A stretch of 27,246 nucleotides of DNA, from the NCBI GenBank assembly GCA_037176845.1, contig JAYKXP010000318.1, forward strand, positions 1 to 27,246. The letters run 5' to 3'. The first letter of the stretch is position 1; every line of letters starts with the position of its first letter. The notes under the pieces were generated by a model, which did no database searches, had not been told where the DNA came from, and worked only from the letters and a program-made list of their open reading frames with translations. The position numbers and the translations under genes were made by a program. Below are positions 10,199 through 20,663 of the stretch, one piece after another. This DNA is from Paramarasmius palmivorus (lineage: Eukaryota; Basidiomycota; Agaricomycetes; Agaricales; Marasmiaceae).

Positions 10199-11944
10199 TG
10201 CTCGCGTTGGCAGCAATCCTCCTTTCTTTCAACCCAATCTTGTTACCTTTTCTCACTAAGATGCCATGGAATAGATTCACTGAAGCACCTCTTTGCTGGA
10301 AGATCTGTAAGTTTTCTACGATCTAGGCGTCTTTGGTACACTCAACACGACACAGACTAGGGCCAACAATTACTACTCGCCCTATATCCTGTCCACCGAT
10401 ACGACTATCAATGCCCGACTTCTAGAAGCACTCCAGGTCCACGACGATCCCTTTGGGTATCTGGACTCTCCTCTCACCACGCCGCCTTCGTCTCCACAAC
10501 CCTCCACCGTAGAACTACCCAATGAGGACTCTATTCCTGAGGCTAACACTCCGCCTCGACAGTCACATCGAAAATTGCGATCCTCCCGGTCCAGGAACAC
10601 CAAACGAGACAAGCAGAAGAGCAAGGCGGCCCGCAAGGCGAAACGGCGTGCACAAAAGGACAAACTACTTCTCCCTGCGGGCGACGCATTCGCAGCTGAA
10701 CACCACATACGATTGGAGCATTTGGCACACTCTCGCCCCCTTGACGACCTCATTCAACCATGTCAACTCAAGCCCAGCAATTCTGGATATCTCGGCGGCA
10801 ACGGCGCCCTACCCGCCAAGAAGGCATATACCTATCAGGAGATGGTGGAAAAACATAAATTCCGCGTTCATCAACACAACCCGAAGTACGTATCTAATCA
10901 GTATTTCTCCGAATCGCCTCTGATCATTTTCTCAGTGCTACTTGCCCCATTCTCCACTCGGATACTCGCTCAGTCATGGCGATCATAGTTCCAGCTCCAC
11001 AAAACGACGCGTCCTGGGCTGACAACGTTGAACAATGTAATACCACCATCGAGCGACTCAGACCGCGATGTCGATTCAAGCCGGCGAAACTATCCGCATC
11101 GCAAATCCAGGACATTGCTAATGGGGTCCCCAATGCAGAGAAACCTCGTCGAGGCGACTTCAACTACCTGCACCATGGTATCTCATTTGGCAATGGACAA
11201 ACCGTGAGTACCTATCTGTTCCTGCGTGTCATTGTCTAAGACTTGATACAGCGTCCTCTTGTACTTACACAAGACGCGTGTAATCAGGCGGTGCTTGACG
11301 AAATTCGTCACAGTCTGTGTTTCCTCAGAATCGCAGGGTGGATGTCAAGTGAGTCCTGTGGTCTGATGTTGCATTATAATACTCACCACATCACAGTCCT
11401 GTTTCTGTCCTGGGCCCCACGTCTCTTTATGTACTACGCCCAGGTCATCACAGCGCTGCTTCAACGATATACAGACCTCCACCTCCCTTTCTCCAACTCC
11501 ATCTTTGCTGCCTTTACCGTCAATTTCGGACCGGAAACTGTCTGTTACCCGCATCGGGACCTCAAAAACTTGGCATTCGGATGGTGTGCGATAACGGCAT
11601 TGGGCGACTACGATTGGACCAAAGGAGGTCATCTGGTTCTTTGGGATCAGAAGCTGCTGATCGAGTTTCCTCCTGGAACGACGATCTTGATTCCCTCAGC
11701 AATCCTCTGTCACTCCAATACCGCCATAGCACCTGGTGAATCACGCTACTCATTCACCATGTACAGTGCTGGTGGACTTTTTCGTTGGGTGGAGCATGGG
11801 TTTGTCACTGAGAAGATATATCAAGGTACCATTGCCCGGGCTCGATCTGTTGCCGCAGGAGTTGAACGTTGGGCCTCAGGTTTAGCCCTTTTTTCTACCC
11901 TTGATGAGCTTCGGGACCGAGCGGAGACGGCCCTTTATTCTTAG
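10118..11944 (+). CDS. TET/JBP-family 2OG-Fe(II) dioxygenase (543 aa)
   Basis: Five exons: 10118-10306, 10356-10885, 10936-11203, 11252-11348 and 11397-11944. Introns are 48-50 nt, GT..AG, and the sum is 1632 nt, all in frame. The C-terminal double-stranded beta-helix carries the iron ligands H414 and D416 (PHRD), then H467 (CHSN), with R478 (GESRYSF) as the 2-oxoglutarate anchor. The surrounding KNLAFGWC and YSAGGLFRWVEHG segments are typical of fungal TET/JBP proteins. The family oxidises 5-methylcytosine (or thymine in JBP) in DNA using 2-oxoglutarate, O2 and Fe(II). The N-terminal half has a very basic stretch (KRDKQKSKAARKAKRRAQK) that should bind DNA or act as a nuclear signal. It is paired head to head with the KDZ transposase. 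The first exon and start are the weakest part (alternative start near 9971). The catalytic residues are all present, so activity is plausible. Confidence 0.92.
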
Positions 11945-12098
11945 CGTAGCGCGTAATGTTTGATTGTAATATAACCGCTTGTCAATGATAGGGTTGATAC
12001 AAACATTTGATAGTCGGACTCAATACACGGACTCTTATGTGAAATCTATATCAACTCCAGCGAGGATCCCTATCACCACTCCATCTATCGGGAACCAA

Positions 12099-12456
12099 AT
12101 GTCAGAACAGTCGTCAAATGATGACCTACACCTGTGAGTACTTGGCCTTCCTCCACCTATGCTGTGAATAACCCCAGCCCATCCTCACAGAGAGGAAGCA
12201 AGCATTCGCACTGCGGCTCATAGCCGAGACGACGTAGCCCAGCAGCGCAACCTTGACAACGCACGGTAAAGGGTGGTTTTGGCTCTGCAATGGTTTCCCG
12301 AAGATTATTCACATACCCTTTGTAGGCTAATTGCTGTGTATGACTTCAGCTGGCAAACTCAGGCAAACTCCTCGCCCTATCGAAGGTATGTCGTGATTGA
12401 TGATATGTGTATTTGTCTAATGTGGATACCCGGGACATCTGTAGAATAGGCGTTAA
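12099..12456 (+). CDS. 58-aa small protein, four exons (tentative)
   Basis: Proposed exons 12099-12133, 12191-12265, 12326-12385 and 12450-12456, joined by introns of 57-64 nt with GTGAGT, GTAAAG and GTATGT donors, give a 59-codon frame ending in TAA. The product is hydrophilic, starts MSEQSSNDD, contains RDDVAQQRNLDNARLIAVYD and ends in three Arg. If the last acceptor is instead at 12444, the frame runs on into sequence antisense to the next gene, which is less likely. The stop lies 13 bp before the stop of the convergent minus-strand gene. No family is recognised. Support comes only from the run of well-spaced splice sites in compatible phase. Confidence 0.4.
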
Positions 12457-12469
12457 CAGTTATAGGTCG

Positions 12470-13291
12470 TTAGCCCTGATAGTTCCACGCCTCGGCACCT
12501 CGAATACCATCTACTGCTGCACGCCAGAGCGTGTTCTGCGACTTCAATTCCTCCGCGACATACTTCTGTTGTAGCGTACCATTGAATGTATCCTGTTCCA
12601 AACATTCGATCGCATCTACAATCTTCACCAGTCGAATTAATAGTGCTTCTGCTCGTGCGTATTGAGACGAGGTCCCATGTTGCAAAATCTGCTCGGTGTT
12701 TGATTCCACGTCGTCGTGAAGACCACGAAAAAAGCGAAACGGTCGTGCCAGAGGCGATAGCAGGGGACGTAGTAGAGGGTCGTCCCGGTCCCATCGTAAA
12801 AGCTTCTCAACAATCGAGTCGAAAAACTTTGCTAAAGAGGAGAACGGCTTAAGCTCCCTAGCTAGAAGAGCCTCAGCATTGACGATACCACTGTTGGGGT
12901 CCCTAGAAAACCTGTAGAAGTTAAATTCTATCGAGGTAAGTCAAATGATACGCACTCTGGGAGTCCTCTCTCGGTCGCTCGTTTCAACTCAACTGCCGCT
13001 TTCTCCTGCTCATGTAGAGAGCGAGATCTCTGGAGACTCCTTTTCAGAGCAGATCTGTGTAGATAGTATAAGTCAGTAACTTTGGGGCCGGGGTCTGAGA
13101 GGGGAACACTTACCGGTGTTCTGCTCTGAGTTCCTTTTTCCGACGAAGAACTCTATCGTGCTCCCTAAGACCTTCAAATTAGAACCATCGACTTGAATGA
13201 GCTATTCATACCTATGATAGTAACGGTATGACTTGAGGCGGTCTGCCTCACGCTTTTGAGCGGCAGTAGTATACTTGCGGCGACGAGGCAT
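12470..13291 (-). CDS. 223-aa protein with basic, bZIP-like N-terminus
   Basis: Exons 13291-13212, 13164-13114, 13054-12956 and 12911-12470 join to 672 nt in frame. Introns are 44-59 nt with GT..AG ends. The first 80 residues are dense in Arg/Lys: MPRRRKYTTAAQKREADR, then HDRVLRRKKELRAEHR and SLHEQEKAAVELKR. This resembles a basic region followed by a short helix, as in small DNA-binding proteins encoded near basidiomycete transposons. The C-terminal 130 residues are mixed alpha-helical with no recognised domain (LLRWDRDDPLLRPLL, ending RGAEAWNYQG). It lies inside the KDZ element and is convergent with the 58-aa gene. A role in nucleic-acid binding is inferred from charge only. Confidence 0.65.
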
Positions 13292-13795
13292 GTATTGGTT
13301 CAAGATGAGTTACGCACAAGACTCTCAGGTCACTACATAGCACAACTGAATGTCCTCACCTTTTCAAATACCACGAACTCGCGATATATTATTCTCCGTC
13401 GCAGTGGGATTCCATTGATATAATTATTTTGCTAAATAATTGAGATTGTCGTTGTGGTTAGGCCTCACAAGTTAGCAGTCGACTACATTTTGCATCACTA
13501 AATCACTGAATGAGTGATCGGCAGTGTACAAATTACTGATGCGTGCGGAACTTCATTCAGATGCAAGTAGACAATAGTTCAATCAAGTATTCAAATACGA
13601 TTTTTTGATTTCTACAATGTACGAGTGTAACAGCGACATTATAAATACCAAATACGACGACAAATAGCTGCGATAACTGCCAAATGGCCTGTGTCAAATG
13701 TCAATCACAGGCTATAATGATAGAATATCAGGGCGACGAACAACCTTGCGACGGCAATCGTATCAGGAATAGGTTCGGGAATAGGTATGGCCGCT
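13292..13795. other. AT-rich intergenic region (504 bp)
   Basis: It lies upstream of the basic 223-aa gene (minus strand) and downstream of the 143-aa gene, so it should hold the promoter of the former and terminator of the latter. It is AT-rich around 13370-13450 and 13580-13680. I see no coding potential or clear repeat. Confidence 0.4.
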
Positions 13796-14279
13796 TCAAA
13801 TTTTGGAACGAAGTTTGACGCTGTCTAACGTGTAAATAATCATGCAATCGTAAGTGGATCATTAGCACTCACCATTGACAATGCTCCCTTTGGCAAGGAG
13901 GCACGATTTTTGGTCCCCAGCTATTGTCTTCCCTGAGTGGGAACATGCTATCGGGGTGTTCACGTCGCAGGTGCCGACCTATCAACTCAGCCGCACGTCT
14001 GTCCTGCGAGTCCCTGATCAGCCGCAAGCCTGGGTTCTGTTCGTAGTCCAAGGCGGTATGAAGCGGTCCTGGATCACCCCAACCTCTGAAGCCACCGTTT
14101 TCCATCCAACGTTCCCAAGCCTCATCTCGCTGTTCCGCTGTGGGTCTTTTCGGAGGTTCTGTATCTTGCCTAGGGTTGACGAGAAAGGCATAGTAGGCGT
14201 CGCAAATTGCGACGGCCTCGTCGCTTTTCTGACGAGGAAGTTCAGCCTGGTGTTGGGACTGGGAGCTAGGGGAGGACAT
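13796..14279 (-). CDS. 143-aa protein, unknown function
   Basis: Two exons, 14279-13873 and 13820-13796, flank a 52-nt GT..AG intron. The sum is 432 nt ending at TGA. I chose the ATG at 14279 (MSSPSSQSQHQ) because upstream sequence in the same frame reads like untranslated DNA and a divergent gene starts at 14472. The protein is rich in charged residues and Trp, with ICDAYYAFLVNPRQD near residue 25, DEAWERWMENGGFRGWGDPG near 55-75, and a C-terminal C/H cluster (CQREHCQC) completed by the splice. No family is recognised. Without the intron it would end two residues after EHC, so the last exon adds about 8 residues. Confidence 0.6.
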
Positions 14280-14471
14280 GAGGGCGTCAGACCGAAAGGG
14301 AGTAAAGTGGGAACGCCGGTTAGGTGGAATGTGATGTGCGGAACGCGAGCGGAGTTCCATATAGGGTACCCATCGTGAGCCAAGATTCCAGTGGGTATCG
14401 AAAACTCCAACATCTTGACAATCAGAATTCGTTAATATAGAGAGAAACCAATACGGAGTCATCCTCACTTC
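14280..14471. promoter_or_regulatory. Divergent promoter region (192 bp) between two cargo genes
   Basis: It separates the starts of the 143-aa (minus) and 189-aa (plus) genes. An open frame continues upstream of the 143-aa start on the minus strand, so either gene might start a little differently. Confidence 0.35.
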
Positions 14472-15132
14472 ATGGGTAATCAACGCACTGATTCGGTGTC
14501 TGTTCCCAAGACACTGAAATCTATCCACAAAGCGGCTCGGAAGAGACGAGAGTTGCATTGGGATAGTGTCCGGAAGCTCCTAGAGATACGTAGTAATAAG
14601 GTGAGTAGTCGCCGAAAAGTCATAGGGCATCTCACCGAGATTTAGGCGGTTCTCTTGTTTCCAACTGCCGATGAACCGGAAATCGTATACCTAGAACGAA
14701 GGAAAATCCAGGCCAACGATTTCCGTCCATTTATGAATGCGGAAGACCAAGGAGGAAGCGCTGCTATGCAAAGCACGAGAGTTTTGACGACGGTCGCGGC
14801 AGAACGATTCACGCTGTACTATTTCGAGCAAACGGGCCGAAATGGTTTTGATCTTAACGAATGCATTAGTAGGGAGCTTGAAGGTTTCACAGATGGATTG
14901 AGCCGTCCATGGTATGGCCCAGTCCTGGTCATTTGGGAGGAAGATGATGTGATCAATGCGGAAAGTTTGGAGACTCTGGCCGAGCAGATCATAGTGTGAG
15001 TCCTGGAAATGTTCCAAAGGCTGGGGTTACTGAGGTTGCAGAGTTAGATATATTAATAATTCCTATGAATCTTTCGAGAGGGATGGCAGTATTGAATATG
15101 ACATGGTCGAGTCGGAGATAGAGGAGGCCTAA
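14472..15132 (+). CDS. 189-aa protein, unknown function
   Basis: Three exons, 14472-14600, 14646-14995 and 15042-15132, with introns of 45 and 46 nt, sum to 570 nt in frame. Without the second intron the frame would stop at 14999. With it, 30 well-composed residues are added (ending VESEIEEA), so I prefer the spliced form. The N-terminus is basic (SIHKAARKRRELHWDSVRKL). The rest is acidic and contains VYLERRKIQANDFRPF, AERFTLYYFEQTGRNGFDL and LSRPWYGPVLVIWEEDD. No domain is recognised. It is divergent from the 143-aa gene and followed by the 259-aa gene 96 bp downstream on the same strand. Confidence 0.65.
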
Positions 15133-15227
15133 TGTTGTATGTAATGAATCTCATGATGCGTAATGCACGATAGGCGCCTTAGCCTGACTTTTACCTGATC
15201 AACCATCACGACTTTTTACCTGTCAAC

Positions 15228-16112
15228 ATGTCCTCGCAAACCTGGAATCTTGAGGCTCTTCTGGATGCAGTGGGTTGCATCACAACTGTACCACAGGCCT
15301 TCGACGACTATACCTGCCCACCTTTGACTCGCATACGTCGGGGAGCACCAAGGCGACCCCTACAACCAGGTCCACAGGCGAAAAACTTCTACCTATTGTT
15401 CGACCCGGAGCAGGATCGTGCGATTCGTGAAGGAATCTACGAGGATTGGAGGTGAGTTGTCATTGATTCTCATTAGTCTTCGTGATTGCTAAAGAAATCC
15501 CTAGCCTTATAAAGTCACAGCTTCCTAATGGCCGACTGGAGAACACTCGTTTTACGGCCAGAGGTTTTGCCACGGAAGAGGAGGCACGGAATCTTTGGCG
15601 AGACCTGTGCGCGCGACATCATCAGTGTAGGAACATGGTGCAAGAAAAGGCTAGAAAGGATGCTGAATTGGCCAAACCTCGCCTCCTGCTCGTGGAGTTA
15701 TTGAAGCTGTATCCAAGCCTTCTGCAGCTACCACCTTTCAACCTGGCCTTTGCAGAGCCAGCTCATTCAGGAAGACGCGAGTTAGCTCGCTCCCCCAACC
15801 TTATTGCCTCTCCTCCATCCACACCTCGTCGAAACGTCCCCGAACAAGCAGAGGAAGAACCGGCTCCACCTCCATACACTACTAGCGAGCGCGATATGGG
15901 GGAATGGCAAATCTGGCTATATACTCCAGATGGCGTGACCCGATACACGGATTTGTGAGGTGTTCTGACTGTCTCATGAATATTTTCATACTAATAAATG
16001 CTACAGGCGTCGGGCTTATCGTGCCCTTGGTAGTGCTTTGGCGGGAGGGATGGCTACGCTACTCCTGGCAGTTGATCGTGCATGCGTTGATCACTGGTCG
16101 GGTGAAGCCTAG
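15228..16112 (+). CDS. 259-aa protein with possible RNase H1 N-terminal-like domain
   Basis: Exons 15228-15451, 15505-15954 and 16007-16112 (introns 53 and 52 nt, the second with a CTAAT branch-like site) sum to 780 nt in frame. Residues about 54-110 read FYLLFDP...GIYEDW, then RFTARGFATEEEARNLW. This pattern (aromatic start, G[IV]Y..W, then a Gly-Phe-x-[TS]-x-EEA helix) resembles the small hybrid-binding domain at the N-terminus of RNase H1, which also occurs alone in many basidiomycete proteins. The middle is Pro-rich (ARSPNLIASPPSTPRR, EEEPAPPPY). The C-terminus has a Gly/Ala/Leu-rich helix (GSALAGGMATLLLAVD) added by the last splice. No catalytic RNase H residues follow, so it would bind nucleic acid rather than cut it. 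The domain call is by eye only. Confidence 0.6.
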
Positions 16113-16728
16113 CGTATGTTTGTAGTGCTGTTGCTGTTGAGATCGTGCTTGTTACTATATCGTCAGAAATTGGATCCGTGTATCGTACCACAAGAAACCA
16201 CAAGAAAGGAAAAAGGAAGCGAGAGCGAGCGAAGGCTCGCGTAGTCTGGCTGTGTTAGTCCCAAGAGGTTGTTCCGAATGGATATACCAATAGGCAGGTA
16301 CGTGCACCGTATGGTCTTGGGTCCCTGTATGTTTGGCTGATTTGTTCTTTTCTGATATGGAACAGCGCGTTACCCTGAGATGCAAAGACCCTCGACGTCA
16401 TGGGTTGAATTCTGTTGAACTGCGTGCACTTTACATCCTACTCTTGAGTGTAAGTGGCGCCCGTCTTGCTGGATCGTAGGAGGAATAACAATAATATATC
16501 AACAGGCTGCCATTAGGATAGGCGATAGACTTACCAGGGATGAATATCAAGGCATGATCTGAGATTCCAAGGGTGGTATTCAGGGTATGTTTCGGAGATG
16601 CTTTGTCTGGGTGATATGTTAATCAAATTACTCTTAGCTCCTGTGCCGACATTTTCGGGCTGTGGATTGGCCTTGCAGGAGTCCTTGGACCTTGACAAAC
16701 GCATATTCTTCACCAAACCGTCTCTTCC
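16113..16728. other. Intergenic region (616 bp) upstream of the 1034-aa gene
   Basis: It separates the 259-aa and 1034-aa genes, both on the plus strand, and should hold the promoter of the latter. Open frames on either strand here have poor composition and I do not support them. An additional 5' exon of the downstream gene cannot be excluded. Confidence 0.35.
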
Positions 16729-19700
16729 ATGCCCGAGCGCCAACAAGACGAGTTGCCTTCTGTGGATGAAACGCCAGAAAATTCAGCAACGTCAATTGCC
16801 ACCACTCCGGCGCCTTCAGCAGATGCCGAGGATAAGCTGCAAAAAAACGACGCCGCCAACCAGTCGAAGATTCCCAAATCTGTCGGACGTGCCAGCCATT
16901 TTCAAGGAGACATCCTCAATTATCTTGAGGATGGTTTGGCGCGTTATATGGCCTTCCCAGCGCGTAGCAAGGAGCGGGAGGATTTTTGGCGGACATTTTT
17001 CCCCGAGTTGCTCGCTCTATTTCCGCTAGAGCACCTGTCTATATCCCTTCCAGAGTCACCACGACCTCCAGCCTTGTCCGCGGCAGAGCTGAACGCGCTC
17101 AACGCGAAACAGAGGAAGGCTTATAATCGAGCACTTAAAAGGAGTCAGCGGTCGTTAGAAGAGCGGTTCAAAGATGTGAGTGACAGTCCTCTGGTTCAAA
17201 TGCTAGACTGACGGTGTGCAATAGAAGGTCAAGAATTGGTTTGCATGGCGCTCCGGCGGGAATCGACGTAAAGGTTCTTCCAAGGGTATCAACAGCGTCC
17301 TGGAGGCCATCAAAGGAGCCGTGCAACCTCCAAAGAAAAGAAAACTCAACCACTTCATCTTGACACATCCGAAATACACAGCTCAGGTGGTGGCAGATTC
17401 CAAGGAAACGAAACCAACGAATCGTCTGGCTTGTCGTTTGTCAGCTGCTCGTGCTATCGCAGAGAAGTTAAAGCTGGAAGACGTCGCTGCCTACGATGCT
17501 TTGGTAGCCGAACGAGATTCGGAGCACGAATCTGCCATGGTACAATTCCGTCAGTTGTCAACTCCAGCTCAGAAGGAAGCGTCGGATAAGGAGGTTGGGG
17601 AGGAGGAGGATGTTGGTCGAGAGGAAGAGATTCAGCGGTAGGTAAAGATGCTATGTGCAAGCCTCAGTTACTAATAACCATTGTAGATGCCAACAGGGGT
17701 TCGGCGGTGTAATGCAGGAACTACTCGACCGCCTACGTGAGGCCACGGGATTGTCCATGGTTCTATTGGCAGGACAGTGTGTCGACGGGAAAGATAAGTT
17801 CAATACCATAACGTATGTTTCCCTCACACTGAACTTTGGTGGTCGTTGCTAACCTTTTGATAGTATTCAAAGCCATGCAAAGGACGACCGCGGATTGGAT
17901 CAGTTCGACTATCCGAAGTTCAAGGACTTTGGTAAGAGCTTTCATAAATGGCTGCGGGAGTGTTATTTTCGCAAGAACGGAGGCTTGACCTTGGAAAGCC
18001 GGCATCTTATCAACCAAGAGGTGGATCTAGACCTGGTGGAGCAGGGGAACACTCTTACAAATCCTCGTGCAATAACTTCGGCGAATCCACGGACTGTACC
18101 TCCTCAGCCATCAACAGCTCCGAAGAAGTCTAGAACCCCAGGTGATCAGTCCGGTAAGGAGAGGGAGAGTTCCGAGGACGACGACGACGATCAACCTGCT
18201 GTCGTTGGTGGAGATGATGATGATTATCAGGGGCAGCATACTAAGGATCAAGGAGATGTCGCATCGGAGCCAATACCCAAGCAGCTGACCGTGACCGAAA
18301 TCGAGAGGATTATGGAAAGCACTCCTTCGGACGAGCAGTTGAAGGAGGTGATGGATCACGGGGTTGGGGTAGAGGACGAGAAGGGGATCCTGCTTGCACG
18401 CGAGAGTGCCGAGTTTGGGCGCCTGTCGTTTGATGCTAAGCGCCAAATGAACATTCGATGGAATAATTGGTTGTTGAAGGCAAAGTTCGGTGGAGTGGAT
18501 CCATGGGAGATGCTGGGATTGAAGAAAAAGACAGGGAAGAGTGGCGAGAATTCCCAGAAGCGAAAAACAGATGATAGAGCGGTCTTGCCAACACGAAGGT
18601 CGTCAAGAAGAACCACACCCAGGGTAAGCTTGTCGTTTTACGTTCCTTTGGTTGACTGTGATTGAAAGTTGTCGTTAGAATTATGTAGAGCGTAGTCCAT
18701 CAGACATCGAAGAGGACGATGAACTGAACGTTGGCATATCGGCCGCTCCATCACCTCACGTATCGACACTGTCCAATGCAGAAGAAGACGTCAATATAAA
18801 CTCAAAAGCTCCGTCTCCCCCACCTCCAGCGCTGCCCACGACGGATGATCACATACCGCCAGCCGACTCCCTTCAGCCATCTCCTTCAAGCTATGTTGCG
18901 GCTGCTACTTCTATCCAGTCACCGAATGCGAGTTTGGAGGTTGGCATGAAGCAAGACGTCAAGGCTCGTCTGCTGAGGGAACGAGAGCGGTTCATTGAGC
19001 CCGGGTCGTCTATGTCTACCGCGACGTTTACAGACCTATTGGACAAATTGGTACCACGGGAATCAGAGATTTGGAGGGAATGGGTGGCACATATTGGTGT
19101 GTTGAGCGAGTTATGTCTCGAGAGAGACGACGATTGCCTGTCCTTCAAGGGTTTTCCGGAGGTACGTCGGCGTATTGCCCTACATGTGATCAAGTATTGA
19201 TATAGAATTTGGTTGTGTTTAGCCTCCAAGTTTGGATTGGCCTGGAGATACAGAGCCTAATTTGGATCAATTAGTCGCTGTTGCTCATGCATCGACAGAA
19301 AACGCACCGGATGAAGATCATAGCGGCGTTTCAGAGCCGTCAGATGATGAAGATGTCGCAGTGCTGGTAGCACCAGAGCGGAGCGGAATGAAGGAACATC
19401 ACAATATCGAAATCCCAGGCTTACAGACAAAGTATCACATCACTGCGCTGGGCGAGGGATACGTGGCCGTTCATGCAACGTTACTGCTTTACGGGAAGCA
19501 CAGCAAAGCCTGGGAACGCCTGGTATATGAATGGATTGACCTAGAACGAGTATGGCAGTCTAAAGGCTTCAGCACCAAGGTGAGATATCGAAAAATACCC
19601 TGTGGCTTGTGTATTAAACGGTGAGCAGAATGCGGCAGTAAATGGCCGACCGGTTGGATTCAGAGAGCTCAATAAGAACGGGCGGAGTCGCAAGGTTGGC

Positions 19701-20206
19701 CTGGCAAGACCTTCGACAGTCAGCCTGTCCAATTTGGAGGCTACATGGTGGACCTGGTGGACCAATGCACAACCGACCTGGAGGCCGAAAGACGAAGAAG
19801 GAAGGGTTGTTCCGGGTGGGGAAGGTGATTGGTCTGCTTTGCGCTTGCACGGCAAAGATGGTCTGGTCATGTTCCTGGTGGCATTACGTTGGTGGTACGA
19901 GATGGAATCCCATGAAGATCTGTTCAAAGTCGGTGGTTGGTGGGATGCTGTCAGAAGTGTGTATTGGACGATTTTACAGCTTCAGAAGGATGCTGAGTGA
20001 GTGTCTCAACAGCCTTTGGAACGAGGGCGTATTCTCACCTTATTCAATCTCATAGAACGGCCAATGAGAACGATGCAGAGAGTGACGATGATGTGGAGCA
20101 GAGCTTGCAAACGACGAGGAAGCGGCGAATAGTCGGTGAAGAGGGCGGTGGTGAAACGGAGCATACGACTAGGAAACGCACTCGTCGGAATGTCAGAGGC
20201 TCATAG
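16729..20206 (+). CDS. 1034-aa nuclear-type protein with WW..QP.W module (uncharacterised)
   Basis: Eight exons: 16729-17175, 17225-17637, 17687-17812, 17864-18623, 18679-19161, 19223-19579, 19629-19996 and 20056-20206. All seven introns are 49-61 nt, GT..AG, and the sum is 3105 nt in frame. Features in order: a helical segment (NYLEDGLARYM, about 65-75) with FW..FFPELLALFP; KVKNWFAWRSGG at about 150, reminiscent of homeodomain-like WF helices but not proven; an acidic run (EDDDDD, GDDDDY) near 420-440; RWNNWLLKAKFGGVDPW; a Ser/Arg stretch; a Pro-rich linker; and a C-terminal module with WERLVYEWIDLERVW and WWTWWTNAQPTW (902-913), then GKDGLVMFLVALRWWYEM. The end is a bipartite-like nuclear signal (TRKRRIV ... 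TRKRTRR). The C-terminal module matches the 376-aa gene at 644-2004. Function is unknown; it is the last gene before the right end of the element. Confidence 0.8.
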
Positions 20207-20522
20207 TGCTGGTATATGTAATCTATATAAACGTTGCATTTGTATTTGTGTAGAGTCTAATGGTATGCTACTGCTTTCAAGCTTGAAAGACACTTATACC
20301 GTGAACGCATCCCGTGCAACTTTGAATTTTGAAGGGCGACCGAGATCCCCGTGCAAGAACTTGCGGATATTGGATGACAAAGTCGATTTGGGGCATATTT
20401 ACCTAGGAAATGAAGGCATTGACATAAGATATGTCTATATTCGGAGTTGTCAGAGTCATCCCCGAATGTCAGAGGGTTAGCAAGCCATATATGGTATGGA
20501 TAAGCCTATTTTCTATGTCTAA
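20207..20522. other. Region between last cargo gene and right terminal repeat
   Basis: 316 nt of untranslated or subterminal sequence. TATATAAACG near 20223 and short TTGAATTTTGAA stretches are seen, but no gene or clear repeat. Confidence 0.35.
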
Positions 20523-20618
20523 GGACCCTACCTGGGCGCCCCTGCATCCATCGGTCGAACATTGCAATGTACTCCCTGTCTGCTTTTGAGGTACATTGCA
20601 ATGTCCGTACACTACCGG
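20523..20618 (-). repeat. Right terminal inverted repeat with two 12-bp palindromes
   Basis: Reading inward from 20618: TACCGG (20613-20618) is the complement of the left CCGGTA. After 8 nt comes ACATTGCAATGT (20593-20604), then after 22 nt the second copy (20559-20570), then TGCAT (20543-20547) and GGACCCTACC (20523-20532), matching the left-end ATGCA and TAGGG boxes in inverse order. Confidence 0.75.
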
Positions 20619-20663
20619 CTGGATCTGGGTCAATAATGTAAAGCACGTCGGTGAGTTTTTCTT

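Larger units (their letters stand above)
5876..20618. mobile_element. Candidate 14.7 kb KDZ-TET/JBP transposon with palindromic inverted ends
   Basis: Both ends read inward as CCGGTA, 8 nt, ACATTGCAATGT, 21 or 22 nt, ACATTGCAATGT, followed by ATGCA and a TAGGG box. The two copies at the left (5890-5901, 5923-5934) mirror the two at the right (20593-20604, 20559-20570). Between the ends lie eight gene models that all stay open after splicing, including an apparently complete KDZ transposase and a TET/JBP dioxygenase. KDZ elements (Kyakuja-Dileera-Zisupton) are an established eukaryotic DNA transposon class often linked with TET/JBP genes in fungi. No target-site duplication was seen: the 8 nt outside each CCGGTA differ, so the exact ends are uncertain by a few to tens of bases. 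The left end abuts a Tnp2 reading frame right after its SAP-like motif. Whether all eight genes move as one unit is inference. Confidence 0.75.

Noticed and set aside
13875..14378. Plus-strand frame of 167 codons
   Set aside because: It is antisense to the 143-aa gene, whose minus-strand frame has a better composition, a proper ATG and a splice that completes it. The choice is not certain.
20610..20619. CACTACCGG as a CACTA-type transposon end
   Set aside because: It begins like a CACTA terminus, but the left side has CACCCGG, not CACTA, and the string is explained by the TACCGG box of the KDZ inverted end.
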